A stretch of 64,000 nucleotides of DNA from Linepithema humile (taxonomy: Eukaryota > Arthropoda > Insecta > Hymenoptera > Formicidae). The translations under genes and the position numbers were made by a program. Positions 14,571 through 26,953 of this stretch are shown here, piece after piece; positions within the stretch are counted from its first letter, which is position 1; each line of letters opens with the position of its first letter. The notes under the pieces were generated by a model. It made no database searches. It was given only the letters and a program-made list of their open reading frames with translations, and was not told the DNA's origin. The stretch covers positions 7,185,001 through 7,249,000 of the forward strand of contig NC_090135.1 of the NCBI RefSeq assembly GCF_040581485.1, in the 5' to 3' direction.

Positions 14571-14867
14571 GTAAGAGTCAACGGGCGCTGATGAAAGAAA
14601 ACCGCGGGAAAATCCTGGGGAAAGGGACGACCGCGACTCACCGCCCCTAATTATCGTCGTTAATTTAGCGCGGAAAATGGAACGTCGCGTTCGGAGTGGC
14701 GCGCGGTCTCCTTCGATTTTCGGAGCAGCGCGAAACCGGCGCGCGGTTTTCCGACGTTCGAGGAAAAGTATCTTCGCGATCAAAACGTATACAGGCTAAT
14801 AATTTGCATACCAAATTTGATACGCCTTTTCTCTCTCCTCGCGTTAGAAGGAAAGATGATAGCTGCA

Positions 14868-14920
<53 letters not shown>
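14868..14920. repeat. Long (CT)n microsatellite with one TTT interruption
   Basis: About 53 bp of CT dinucleotides broken once near 14889. It lies about 300 bp from the array at 14538 and has the same strand polarity. Confidence 0.95.
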
Positions 14921-14921
<1 letters not shown>

Positions 14922-15289
14922 AGCAACATTCACCTTTGTTTCTCTGTCTCCGCCCACAATTCTCTCGTCGCAATTTCATTCCCGCGGCATCGAAACAGCC
15001 GGCGGCGCTTCTTCGTCCGCGAATAGACAAGACGATAGCGATGGTGTGAGTTCCTAGGAGATTTCCAATGCCGTTGGAATTCTATGCGCGACTGGAGAGC
15101 GGTATTTACTTACATCGAATCATGCCCCGAAATTACTTTTACCCCCCTTTTGGATACGCCACGAACGTTTCGCCTGCAATCTCTCAAGCCTGCAAGAGAG
15201 TCCAGATCGTTTCTTACTAGACCGAACGCGTTTACACTTCTATGAAATTATTTTCGAGCGTGGAAAATTTTGTTTAGGAAATTCTTGAT

Positions 15290-15312
15290 CTCTCTCTCTC
15301 TCTTTCTCTCTC
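15290..15312. repeat. (CT)n microsatellite, interrupted
   Basis: A short pyrimidine array, the third of the same polarity between 14.5 and 15.3 kb. Confidence 0.8.
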
Positions 15313-18300
15313 CGATATCTGCAGCTGAAAGAACATTCGATGCCAAAATACGCCGTGATCTCTTTCAAAATATTCAGATCGCATTTATGAAGCTTTCGAA
15401 TTTTCACGTTTCTGGTTACAAAGATAATAATCCGATCATTTTTGCAAGTGTCTTTACTTATTTACGAACTTTCTTCGTCTTTAGTGCTTTCGATCAAACG
15501 TTCGGTGATTCCAACACCAGAGAGTGAGAATATTAACAATACGGAATGCGCATTGCAATAAAAACGTGGTTTCCCGGCTGTTTCTTTCCTCGTTTTGTTT
15601 CTCACCTATGGCGAAGCATTCCTCACGTCACAATTCCTTATCTCCTTCGGGAAATCGTCGCGGAGAACGTCTCGCTTGCATGCAAATAAACATGACAAGA
15701 TTATGCGAGGGAGGTTTTGCATCATCGTCGAAATTCAATGCGCACTCGTCTCGTCGAAACGATCGCCTCGATGCAACGAGTATCTTAAAACAATGGCGGA
15801 ATTCCATCGCGGAAGTTTTGCTTTTTATCCCTTCCACGGAGACGTAAATAGGTCTCGGTTTCAATTTTGACGCAGAAAAAGTCCTTTCAGAATCCTTCAG
15901 AGAATACCGCCTTTCTGGCTCACATTATATGGATTTTCTGGGACATCCTGTATACGAAAAAGCGGAAGCCGCGGCGGAAAGTTGGCGAAACGCGAGAGAG
16001 GAAAACATAAAGGGCCCGAAGGAAGCCACTTTTCAGGCGTCTAGGAAATCCGAGTAAGAAACCTAGAAGCCACCCCCTCCCCGCCCCCGGTCACGAGGGC
16101 GGAACGTGCCCGCTTTTTGTTCCGTGACAAATCTGTGTAACTTTATTCGAGAGCGCCGCGAACGGGGATAATGCTGTTTGTCTCGCGGTGGCTCGGGGGA
16201 ATGCGCGAATTGCGCGACTAAAAAGTTTGCGAAACGCCGAAAACACGGCGAGGAGGCTGCCGGGGGGGCTGCGTCCCCGCTTTGCCGCCGGAAACGGGCC
16301 AAGGATAGACGTTCCCCGATTACGTCCTCGATGATATCTTCGTCCGGATCGCATTTTCCGCGGCTCTTTTATTCTCGGATTATCCTCCAACGATTGAAAA
16401 AGATGTATCGAAAAAAAAAAAAGAAAGAGACGTTTGTGTGACTTTTCGTTTCCAGCCGAATTAATATAATACACTCTTGTTTATTTTCACAAAGTAATCC
16501 AGAGGGATTAAAAAAGGGGAGAGTGCTTATCGCACAAATTTTTATTTCACAATGTTGTTAGAGGAATAAAGAAGGGGGCGATTTTTCTCGCGGCGCGGCT
16601 GTGTGCTATTTTAATTTGCGTATTCACGATAGCTTTCGAACGAAGAGCGATATGGTTAATGGAGGTTAATGGGGGATAGATTGATCGACTCGGCAAAATA
16701 ACGAATTTACGCCGGCGGCAGCTCGCGCGAAGTTACAGGTGTATGTACGGGCAAAAAAAAAAACCGTGCGTTGCGCGGACAAACTCTCGCGTGTGCATCG
16801 TGTCGCGGAATTCGATATTCGAATGGCAACAAACTTTTTTTTTTTTTTTTTTTTTTCACACAGCACTTTCGAGTTTGCCCTTTCGGGAAAAGGGTTGCGC
16901 GATCTAAATCCGCGTTTGTCCGCGTCGAATTGAATATGCGACTTCGAAAATGTTTGCGCGGAATTGCGATTTTAATTGCGGCGTGGTGTACGATAAAATT
17001 ATAATTATAAAATTTGGTTCAACGTTGCATAATTTGTAACGCGAAATGACGGAGCGAACAATCGCCGGAATAAAAATTGTACGAAGTAATTATGATCAAA
17101 ACATGCCAAAAATCTGTCACATTTATAACAAAGTTTGTCGCCGAGTCGAGGGCACATCCATCTCTTTTGACGATATTTTTCTTTTCCATTTTTTTGTTCA
17201 TCTTCTTCTTCGTAGCTCTGGAGCTTCGCCAGGGCGCGAGAAGCCGGAAGAATTGCTCGGACTAATGACAAGAGCGATTCAAACACCGGATTATTATGGC
17301 CATTAAGTGCTCGATCGCAGCCGCCCTGTCCCTTCCGCTTTGGAGAGAGACAGAGACGCGGCGCTTTGAAACTCGGCACGAGCATCCGAAGCGGCGATTT
17401 AACGATGCAGTAAAACTTCCGCGAACTACGAATCTAAGGCGACGACGCGAGCATTAATGGGCGTATTAATTAAGGGCGCGTTAATTCCGATATCGCTTGG
17501 GAACTTTCCGCGCGCCTATTTGCAATCTTGTGCATTTTTTCCGCCCTCTCGATGAGAGTTTTATCTTAACGCTATAGTATTTTAAAAAGAGATAGCTACA
17601 CGCGGAATACTTATAAACGACAACTTTATAAAACTATAATTATATAATTAAATTCTAATTGTATATCGAACGTAAGAATTTGATCTCCGATCGTCATCAT
17701 TTAGTTTCAAAAGTGATAATGACGCAAACTTTAATTTTAACGTTCGCCGCTGTTACATTTCTCAAACTATATTCATTGCGTTAGAAATAATGTATAAGTG
17801 TGAGCTTCTTTCGTTCTATCGTTGAAACGCGTCCCTTCGTATCAGCGCCGTAAGAAAATGATGTTTGCACAGAAGTTGGCGGAAAAAGACGAGTTATAAA
17901 TTTGCGAGGGAAATGCGGGCCGCGATTTTGCCACCTCGCATGTCACCGCGCGCGAAAGAATTATTGCGAAACGATAGGGGACAGAAAAAAGACTTGGATG
18001 CCGTCCCAGATCGTATAACTGCACGGTGATGTAAGTATCCGTGCGGTGGTGATCGTGCGGAAAATTCTTTTGTGTCCGCAAGACATGTCACAAGCCGCTT
18101 AACGTCGAATCATCGTTTCACAACCATCTATAATCGTCGTCGGAAGAGCGAGCCATCAAAGATCAATCGGCGCTAAATTAATTATGAAAATTCTTCGATC
18201 TCACGATTTTCCATCGTGGAATCGCATCACGTATCGTGCTTCGAAGACGCATGGCATACGCGAAGAACACTTTGGGGGGAACAAAGAGTTAAAAGTATTA

Positions 18301-18652
18301 CGTTAGAGATGATGACAAATTTGTTCAAAATCGAGTCCGACAGATCTTCGAATGGATCGCGAACTTACGGACGCGAGAGACGTAAACAGCCTCCAGCAGA
18401 CGGGATATGTTTCAGAGCCAAAATATCTCTTCCTCCGCACCTACCTAAAGCCGACTAAAGACGGATAGACGTGTTTTCGTCGGAGGAATCGAATAAGCAA
18501 AATAAACGGGACGGAACTCATTCAGGAAAAACGCGGCGTCGCCGACGTCACCGTCCGTCGTGCCTCATGCCGGAATCATTTTCATTCCTCCTGTCTCCTC
18601 TTTCTTTTTCTCTCCCTTGTCGACCGGAAACTTTTTACTCTCATTTTAAGCG

Positions 18653-18680
18653 TATATATATATATACACACATATATATA
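18653..18680. repeat. (TA)n/(CA)n mixed microsatellite
   Basis: Alternating TA units flank a short ACACAC core. Confidence 0.85.
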
Positions 18681-21600
18681 TTTCTTTGGCGGAAAACAGA
18701 ATCGCTATCGTCGTGTGCATCTCGAGCTGAAGATAAAATTGGTTTAATCGAGTATTTGTACGTTGATACGCGCGCGGATAATCGATTATTATTATAATTG
18801 ATTATTTACACATCTGCATTTAAATACTTCAATAATTTTATGTAAAACAAATTATAAATTATTTGAAGGGTAAATTTATGTATATAACGTTATTCCATTT
18901 TAACAAACAATTTAAATATTTATGTTAATTGCACCGTTATTGCTTTATAATTGTTTTTATTTCTTTAATATTTGTGCAAAAGGTTTATTTAGCAATAAAC
19001 AAACTGTTATAAAAGTGAAGAATAATATTTCAAGATAGGTGTACAATTTTTTTTGTAATAATACGCACTGTCATTTGGAAAATGGAGCGATTACGAACGC
19101 AGAGAAATTACATTTATTTGGCAATTTTGTGCAAAATCGGGTCTCTCCATCATAAGTGCTTTTACAGGATAAAATTTCGACTGAAAAGATTTATTTGTTG
19201 TCAATTTGTTTATTTCTCAATTTTGCTCGGCTGGAAACACCGTTCAAATGTAGCTGCAGTTAATGGAAGTGTCTAACCTTTTTTTGCAGTTTATTAAGCT
19301 CTCTTTTTACGCTTAAAAATAATTAAAATTTTTGGATGAATATGTAAAGGTATGCTTGTTTTTCACAATCAATGAATTTAATTACGCGTGTTTCTGACAC
19401 GAGATGCGGAATTTAGGCAAAGATTAATTTCGATCGTGATTATATGAAGCAAATAAAGATAATAGCAATAACGTATTAATTTGCACTGCGTAACGACCAA
19501 CGTTAATAACGATAGTACTAATAATATTCGCGGTAGGGTAAACAACGTTCGTTAATAACCTCAATATACGAACACTGAACACGGAGGGCCAGTGGTGAGG
19601 TCGTAATACCTGCCATGATGCAACGTACCGTATATAATGGAATTGCAAAGATACTCCCAAAAGATCCAGCGCGAAAATTTCCCAAATATTGCGATTGCGA
19701 GATTACTTTGAGAGCGATTGTGAGATCACTTCGAGAATCTCTCTTCGCAGAAGGAAAATAAATTCGACAATCGATGGATTAAAAAATGCGGAAGAAAAAG
19801 AACCGCCGAATTAAAAGGATAGAAAGAGCCTTCAGTCGCGCGCTCGTTAAACTTCGATCTCGGGGGGTTTACATCGCGCTCTTATCAATATGTTTCATCG
19901 ACCCTTCGATTATGATAAAATTTATCTCTTTGGAAATTTAATTTTCCACTCCGATAGCCGCGCCCTGGAAGCCCTCCTAGGCCCTTCCGTCCGCGGGGAA
20001 AGCTAGCTTCGCCGCCCTTTCCGCCCGACCCGAATTAAAATAGCCGACGAGTGCAGCGATCACGGGTGACCTGCCCCGCGGTGCACCTGCGACTCGTCTG
20101 GCGGTGCCATCGCCGTCATATTTTATGCCAAAGTCATTTCCATCGCCGCGGAAAAGTTCCACCCGCCCTCGCGCCCGACCCCCTCCCCGACCCTTCCGCG
20201 CTTTTTGCAATAACTTTTAAAGGAGCCCGGAATTAATATATTTTTTTTCAGAAAGGCCGCTGGCACTTTCTCAGGCCGCGGTCGGTCTCCATCTTCCTTT
20301 CGCTTTAGGTATTGAACGCATAAATTACGCGACCGAGCGATCGGAATATTTTCTTCCCTTTCTCCCCCTTCCCCCCCTCCTTTCCGCTCCTTTTACTTTT
20401 CTTTCGCCGCGGTGTGTAATTTCTTTGTTTCCCTTTGCCGAGTAACTTCTTTTGTCGTGTAATTTTTTTGTGATTTTTCCTCTGCGAGCATCCTGTATGT
20501 AATCATTGTTCTTTTACTTCCAACATCACTCTTCGTCTCGCTAATCAATGCACAACTCCTTGTGCCACCGACCGATTTGTTTAACTGCGTAAACGCGTGT
20601 TTTCATAATGAATGTGTGCTTCAGAAAGTTATTAAAACAAAATGAATCTGTTTATTCTGATTTTATTGTTTATCGTTTCATATTCTTCGGGAAATAATCA
20701 TTTCCGGAATTCATTATTAACATCGTTATTCAAATGAATTATTTATTGATTATTGATTGCCGATTTCTTATAAAAATATCGCATTCTACTGCGTTTTACA
20801 ATCGCAATGGCGGGATGGAAGTCTCGGGCGTATTATTATTTCCCGAATACGATATCCCTCTTTCTCTTTTTTTTTTTTTTTTTTTTTCCCCCCTTTGACT
20901 TTCTTTAGCATCCTCGTTCTCTAGCGCGACGCGTTGTCGTCCACCGTAGCGCCGAGGCGTTCCGACCTCGCGACGTCCAAACTCCGCGGATAGAATTAGT
21001 TGGTAGTTGTGATTTAGTTTTGGTTCGATTACCTGGCCTTCTCTTCCCGGTGCTCGAAACCCCCTCGACACCGGTACGAACTCTAATCCTTTCGCAGGTG
21101 CCATCCTCCGGGAATTTCAATTTTCATCACGGCAACGGCTACGAGATTTCGTTAACCCTTGACCTTTTCCAGAATAAGCTCCCTCGCATACGCAAAGCTA
21201 AGAAGTAATTTATTAAGTGTAATAACTTCTTCCCTCTTTTCAGTGTGAGTTTATTTTTAATTAGCACGCGAAGCGTAAAGAGAAATTCAATTTTAATTTT
21301 AAATGTCTCGCGTTGTCACCTCTTGAATTGTTTTGTCGGCAAAAAATTGCAATACCATGCATGAACTAGTGGGTATAATAAAGCCAGGGGAAAAAATATT
21401 GGCAAATACATTACGGTCTGTTGCAAATCTGTGACGCGATGCATTTAAAAGATAAGTCGCGAGCATAAAAATGCAAAAAGCACGCACATAAATTTCTTTG
21501 TCTAACTCTTCGCCGGGATTCTCTCCTTTATTTGCGAAAATATACGCTATCCGAAATATCGCGCGCTAAAAAAAGAAAATCGGGAATGCTTGCTGAAAAA

Positions 21601-21914
21601 TAATGTGAGGAACTAACGGCTTCGGCAACGAGGCCGGGGAAAAAGACGGGGAAAAGCGCTACAGAAACGAAATTAGAGGGAGCACTTTGAGAAGTTCTCT
21701 GCTTAATCCGGATCTAACTTCCGGTATTCGGTACTCACGGCAAATTCCAATTTTCGTTGGACACTTCGTCGATGAAGTTTCGCGAGACGACGGCGAAGGT
21801 AAGGAAACTCGCGCGTCTCTCTGCGCGAGAGATTTCGATTTTTCTCCCGAAAGTTTTCTGCGGGTCTGATTCTGCCGCGTAAAGGAAGAAAATCTGAAGA
21901 CAGAAGGGGAAAGA

Positions 21915-21919
<5 letters not shown>

Positions 21920-21947
<28 letters not shown>
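21920..21947. repeat. (AG)n microsatellite
   Basis: About fourteen AG units that run into a short G tract, in noncoding sequence. Confidence 0.9.
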
Positions 21948-21952
<5 letters not shown>

Positions 21953-23639
21953 AAAGCGAAACTGCAACGAGTCCTCGAAGTGCGATAGGCGATCGGAGTT
22001 CACCGCTTCTCTTTCTGGGCGCGCCAACTTCGATAGAGGCGTCCGGAAATTACGTCATAGTAACGTTGGTTGCCCATGGTTTCTGCATATTAGAGCGCAT
22101 CCATTCCCTCTTCCCCGGCGTCCCTCCCGTCATCCACGAGCGGACATTGTCGATTCGAATCGGCCGTGCGTTTCTTCCTGGTACATCAAATCGATTCGCG
22201 TTCGCCGAATTTAAACGCAGAGAGCCAAATTAGAAGCTGCCCCTGAAAACCTACGTAATAATGGCGCGACAATGGTTATCTTTGTCGAATTTTCGGACAA
22301 TTTACTCTTGACGTTCTGTCCACGACTTTTTCCTTGCTTCTTGAGCTTTGAATGAAAATTATATTCACGTGTAATTTCATATAATGTTCTAGCGTGAATT
22401 TCAGTTGAAGAATAAGATTGCGTGCGTCGAGCGCACGATTGCCAATATGAATTTGTTGCGCAAATATCTCTCGCAAAAATCAACCTGAAGAATATTAATA
22501 TGCAGCGCGCAAACTTTTCCTTATTCTTGATTTTTTTAAGAACTTGCCGTCACTGAATATTAGAAACTAATTTATCTCGCGATTGGCGGACAGGTGGGCG
22601 TGGCGCGAAAATTGGAGCTTTATTTATTGCGCGGAGTTTGATCGAATCGGATAGCGCTCGAATGACTGATAGGAAATCCGAATACTTCGGAACCGTTTGA
22701 TGAGGAGTGAAGAGTGCTATCCTTGGGTGGGCAAACGAAAGGGAAGATAAATGGAATTCCGGCGGAATTCCGCGAGGCTGCGGCGGATAAATGTTTTAGG
22801 GACCTCGAGGCCTCCGGTGGTTTTACGGTAATCAGTCGGTGAATTCTTCAAGAAGACTCTCGCCTCTTCCGATTTTTTTTTTCTTCGCTAAATGAACGTT
22901 TTCGCCGTTATGTCATTGCAGCTGAAAGTTTAACCGGTGGGAAAAAATTGCATTTATATTATCTTAAGTACGGTCTTTAAATAAAGGAAAAGATATTTAG
23001 ATATTTAGATTTTTGGCGCATTATCCGTGTGACAAGAGAAGGAATAGTGCATTTGTAATATAAAAGTCGAAACACGCGATAAAATATCGCGATGAGGAAG
23101 GAAAGAGAAGGTAACGTTACAAATATACAATGAGATAATAAACTTCAAGGAGCAATCAATCAGAAGGCAGATGTGACTAAAGAATAAGACGGATGAGTGG
23201 CTCTGTGTTTATCGGGGGACTTGGAGAAGCGATCTTGATTGATCTGAAATACAATATTAGCTCTACAAACGGATATATCTGTCGGTCTTAACGTTGTGTG
23301 TATTACACGGATGAAAGCGGTATTTTTACACGCTCTATTTTTTCGAAAAACACTTTTTCCCACGAGAAAGAAAAACGAGAAATTACGAGGTATCTCTTTT
23401 GCGGAAAATGGAATATGCAGAAATAGATTTTCAATCGCTGCGCGATTCAAAATGCCGTTTATTCTAATTTTGATTATTATTTTATTGTTTCTCGCGTACG
23501 CTCTCGCATTTTATCTCCGTCTTAGTTCTTCCTCAATTACTAATGTCTATCAATAGAATGCACTTGATCAGCGATATATTCGCGACGATTAATCCGCTGA
23601 TAACTCCCTTCCACCGCCTCGCCGAGAACTCGCTCGCAA

Positions 23640-24460
23640 AACAGTGGTTACGCGTCTCGACAATGTGAAACCGAGCGGAATTATTTCCGCGGCGACTCGC
23701 TCGACTCACCGTGGCCGCTCTCGAGATCATCCTCTCTCTGTACTCGGCCTCGAAATCCTCTCGATATCACTCGCGACGGACGGACGAACGGATCGCAGCT
23801 GCGCGGCGACGGCGGCGAATACCGAAATAATCGCGAGTTCGCGCGGCGCTATATTTAGCGCAGGCGGCGGCGCGAGCGAGCGGAACGATTCCGCGCGCGA
23901 GATCCCTCGCCGCGCTTTTGCTCATCCGGCGAGTCCGCGCGCGGATCGATACGGCAAAGTGTATCACGGCTATCGATCATCGTTAATCCGACGACAAAGG
24001 AGCGGCCTATTTCTCCGGTCGGCTCGGCTCGTACTCTCGTCATTGTCCGTCGTCCGCGCGCGCGTTGTCATTGCACACGCTCGTGTCAATTATATTTAGC
24101 GTGTCGCCGCGTGATCTCACTGACTCACTGCACGTCGCGGCACACGGGAGAGAGACGAGAGCGAATCTCGTTAAACATTCGCTGCCATGCATCGCACGGG
24201 GAACAGAGGAACGCGTGTTGTGTCGGGATCCGTGTATCGGATTCTCGGTAGGCTCCGCCGGTCGCGATCATGCCACGGCCGTCGCTGACTCACTAAATGC
24301 TCGATATATGCGTGCGCGAATCGCGCGTGCAACGCGCGGAGCGTGCCCGATTCTCGCAGCCGCTCGCCTGCTCACGTCAACGGGCAGTTTATCCGGCAGT
24401 TTATTTCGAATCTCTTCGTGCTCGGCAACATTCAGGAAGGATGTCGAAAATCGCGTCTAA
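23640..24460. promoter_or_regulatory. Dense CpG-rich segment, candidate promoter or enhancer
   Basis: This segment is packed with CGCG-type words (for example around 23800-23960 and 24040-24130) and stands out from AT-rich DNA before 23600 and after 24500. It contains many stop-free short frames, as expected from CpG richness, but none looks like a known protein. In insect genomes such local CpG clusters often mark unmethylated start sites. It lies 2.5-3.3 kb upstream of the first visible mib1 exon, so an internal or alternative promoter is possible. This is inference; no TATA or initiator motif decides it. Confidence 0.25.
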
Positions 24461-25683
24461 TCTTATCCGATGCGGTCAGCTCGGTTAGGATTCCTCCGCC
24501 GTGCGTTTTACAATTTAAATTGACGAACATTGAAAAATTAAAAGGAGATTTAACGAATTCCAGTCAGACTTTTTGAAAAATTGACCGATCGCGAGACAGA
24601 TTTGGCATCGAAAGACTGATATTTCGAATTCTGAATCGATGCCAGTCGCCCCCGTTTTTCAATCTCCGAGATGTAGAATAATCGGATCCGAAGATAAAAT
24701 AGCGATTTAATTGTAGCGATTAGCTGCGAGCTGATATTACGACGATGTCGACGTAACGATATCGAGTAATGCGTTGAGAGTGCCTTAACGATGGTTCATT
24801 GAAGCCAATAAACAAATAGAGACGTCAACGACGGGCGAAAGTTCTCGGGAAATTAATTGCAGTAATATCACGCGTCGCGATACGTCTTTTCAGCGAGGCT
24901 GACGTATTTATGCGGGCGGACGATTATGACAAATTCCGCCTTTGGGGCGCGCGGAATGCGACAAAATGAAATTCAAGTGAAGACTGACAGAACGCAATAA
25001 TCAGAACGTCTCTCGCTCGCGCGACGCTTATTTCTATTTATTATATCGCGCGAGACTACCATCGTAATTGCGATAATTATCGGCGGCGTTAAATCAACGT
25101 CATCGCGCCTCTCCTCTCGCGCGAAATTCCATGCAATACTTAACACGAATTTGTACGCCCAAATTAACAACTAAACGGATTAAATTTCGGCAATGTCAAA
25201 CTTTTAGACGAAAGAAGCCTGTATTAAAAAAAAGAATTCCACTCTAATTTCAGTGTTATTTTCCATTTTATTATAATTGAGATAATTATACGTTTTGCAG
25301 ATGTGAACAATTATTCGAACTTTATTTTATACATATAAAACTTTTTATTATTTCAGATTTGTAAGGTGTACATTTTTTTCTACTCATTTTGGGCAATGTA
25401 GAGCGAACGAAACGATCGCTACTCCATTATTCCAATCGTTTCGATTGTCATTATTTCGGCAGGTCGAGAGAATTAAGGCGGGAGAAAAAAAAAAACGGGA
25501 GCAACGAGGGCGGAATGGAATCGCGGGACCGGTTAATGACGCAATAAAATCGCGCGCGGGCACGAGTGTGTAGCCGGACATAATTGGCAAAGTAATCGAT
25601 TTATAGTTATTAACGCGGTAACGGTAACATTCACGATCGTTTGCATATTCATGACAAGGAAAGTTCACTTGGCAATTCACGGT

Positions 25684-25711
25684 TGCTGCTGCTGCTACTG
25701 CTGCTGCTGCT
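25684..25711. repeat. (TGC)n trinucleotide array
   Basis: About nine TGC units with one ACTG interruption. The overlapping minus-strand frame gives an alanine-rich peptide and has no family match that I know of. Confidence 0.85.
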
Positions 25712-26451
25712 TCCAGCGCCACGGGTCGAGACGCCGCAATTGCACTCGGGACGCAAAACGCGTGTCCCTTAGACCGTGCTAATGAAAAACGACGTCACTT
25801 ACGCGTCGTAAAAATTTGATGGCCTCCCGCGGAGCAAACGACGCGGGGAGAACGACAATGATCGACGCCTGTAACAGCCTTGTAAATTTCACGCAAACAT
25901 CGTTCCACTCCCGCGTGATACCCGCGTGCGTACATTACGCTTCAACAGATCGTTACTAATCTGTGAGACGGGAGAAGCTATTACTCAGCTGAAAATTATC
26001 ACTCACAAATTTCCGGTCAGCGGAGATTAATACGTTACGCGTCGCCGTTTCTTCCTTTGTCCTCGTCAGAGCGATCTTACTTGCCGTCGAGAGAAATGAG
26101 AATCTCTCTCTCTCTACTAAAATAATATGTTATAATAATATTTTATAATCCGTTAAAATGTAATGTGGACGTGAATTAAAATAATACACACGTTACACGC
26201 TTAATTATTGAAACTGTTGCGAAACCCGAGAGTCAGATCGCTAATGGATTCTGCGAAAGTGCCGTGATATAATTGGCGAGGCGCTTCTCTCCAAAGGACG
26301 GGGTGGGCCTCCTAAAGCCGTTTGCGAGATGTTTCGAACATATGCAGGCGTCACATATGTGACGAAACACATGCGTGTCCGTCATGCCCCAGCAGCGAGT
26401 ACTGCCTCGAAGAGGTCTCCCCAACGGAGGCCTCGTCGAGAAACAGCTGTA

Positions 26452-26473
26452 TCTCTCTCTCTCTCTCTCTTTC
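26452..26473. repeat. (TC)n microsatellite
   Basis: About ten TC units, 480 bp upstream of the first visible mib1 exon and therefore probably intronic. Confidence 0.85.
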
Positions 26474-26774
26474 TCGCCATCTCACTGTGGGATCCCTGCC
26501 GTGACAAGTAGTCAGAAATACACGCGCGATACACGGAAGCATATCGCCTAACAAGGAAATTCTGCTTCTCTGTCGTCGAGAAAAAAATGGACGAAAATAA
26601 ATTCAAAATATAATCAGCGAAAAATAATGACGGGGGAGATTTTACAATCGGGCGCGCCATAGAAAAGAAAAATTATTAAACGTATCGTGTAAAAACGAAA
26701 AAGTCGCGTATAAAGTAAAATAGGTATATATTTTTGCATGAAATATTTTATAAATGTGTGCATATTATAATCCC

Positions 26775-26776
<2 letters not shown>

Positions 26777-26808
<32 letters not shown>
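26777..26808. repeat. (GA)n microsatellite in mib1 intron
   Basis: About sixteen GA units that end 146 bp before the mib1 exon at 26954. Its position makes it intronic to mib1. Confidence 0.9.
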
Positions 26809-26814
<6 letters not shown>

Positions 26815-26953
26815 CGCGGGAAATTAATTAGGGCAGCCGGTTATAAAATAATTGGAGCTAAAATTCTGCGAGCGTGGCGGGAATAAATTTTCCGCTCCGA
26901 AAATGCAATCGCGACTTTCCGCTTTAATTTCTCCGCGTCACGGCCGGTTTCAG

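Larger units (their letters stand above)
1..26953. other. Noncoding flank upstream of the visible mib1 exons (long intron or intergenic)
   Basis: No open frame here shows family similarity or coding-like composition, and none has paired splice signals that join to mib1. The stretch is moderately GC-rich with frequent CpG, purine/pyrimidine runs and many (GA)n/(CT)n arrays, listed separately. AT-rich patches occur at about 360-1000, 5800-6250, 11600-12060, 13000-13140, 17560-17800, 18780-19660 and 20500-20800. Because the first mib1 exon begins in mid-codon, at least its 3' edge must be mib1 intron. How far the intron extends cannot be decided from the sequence alone. Confidence 0.7.

Noticed and set aside
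23644..24460. Two overlapping 130-150 codon frames
   Set aside because: They are explained by CpG richness; no domain, no splice pairing and high Arg/Ser/Ala content.
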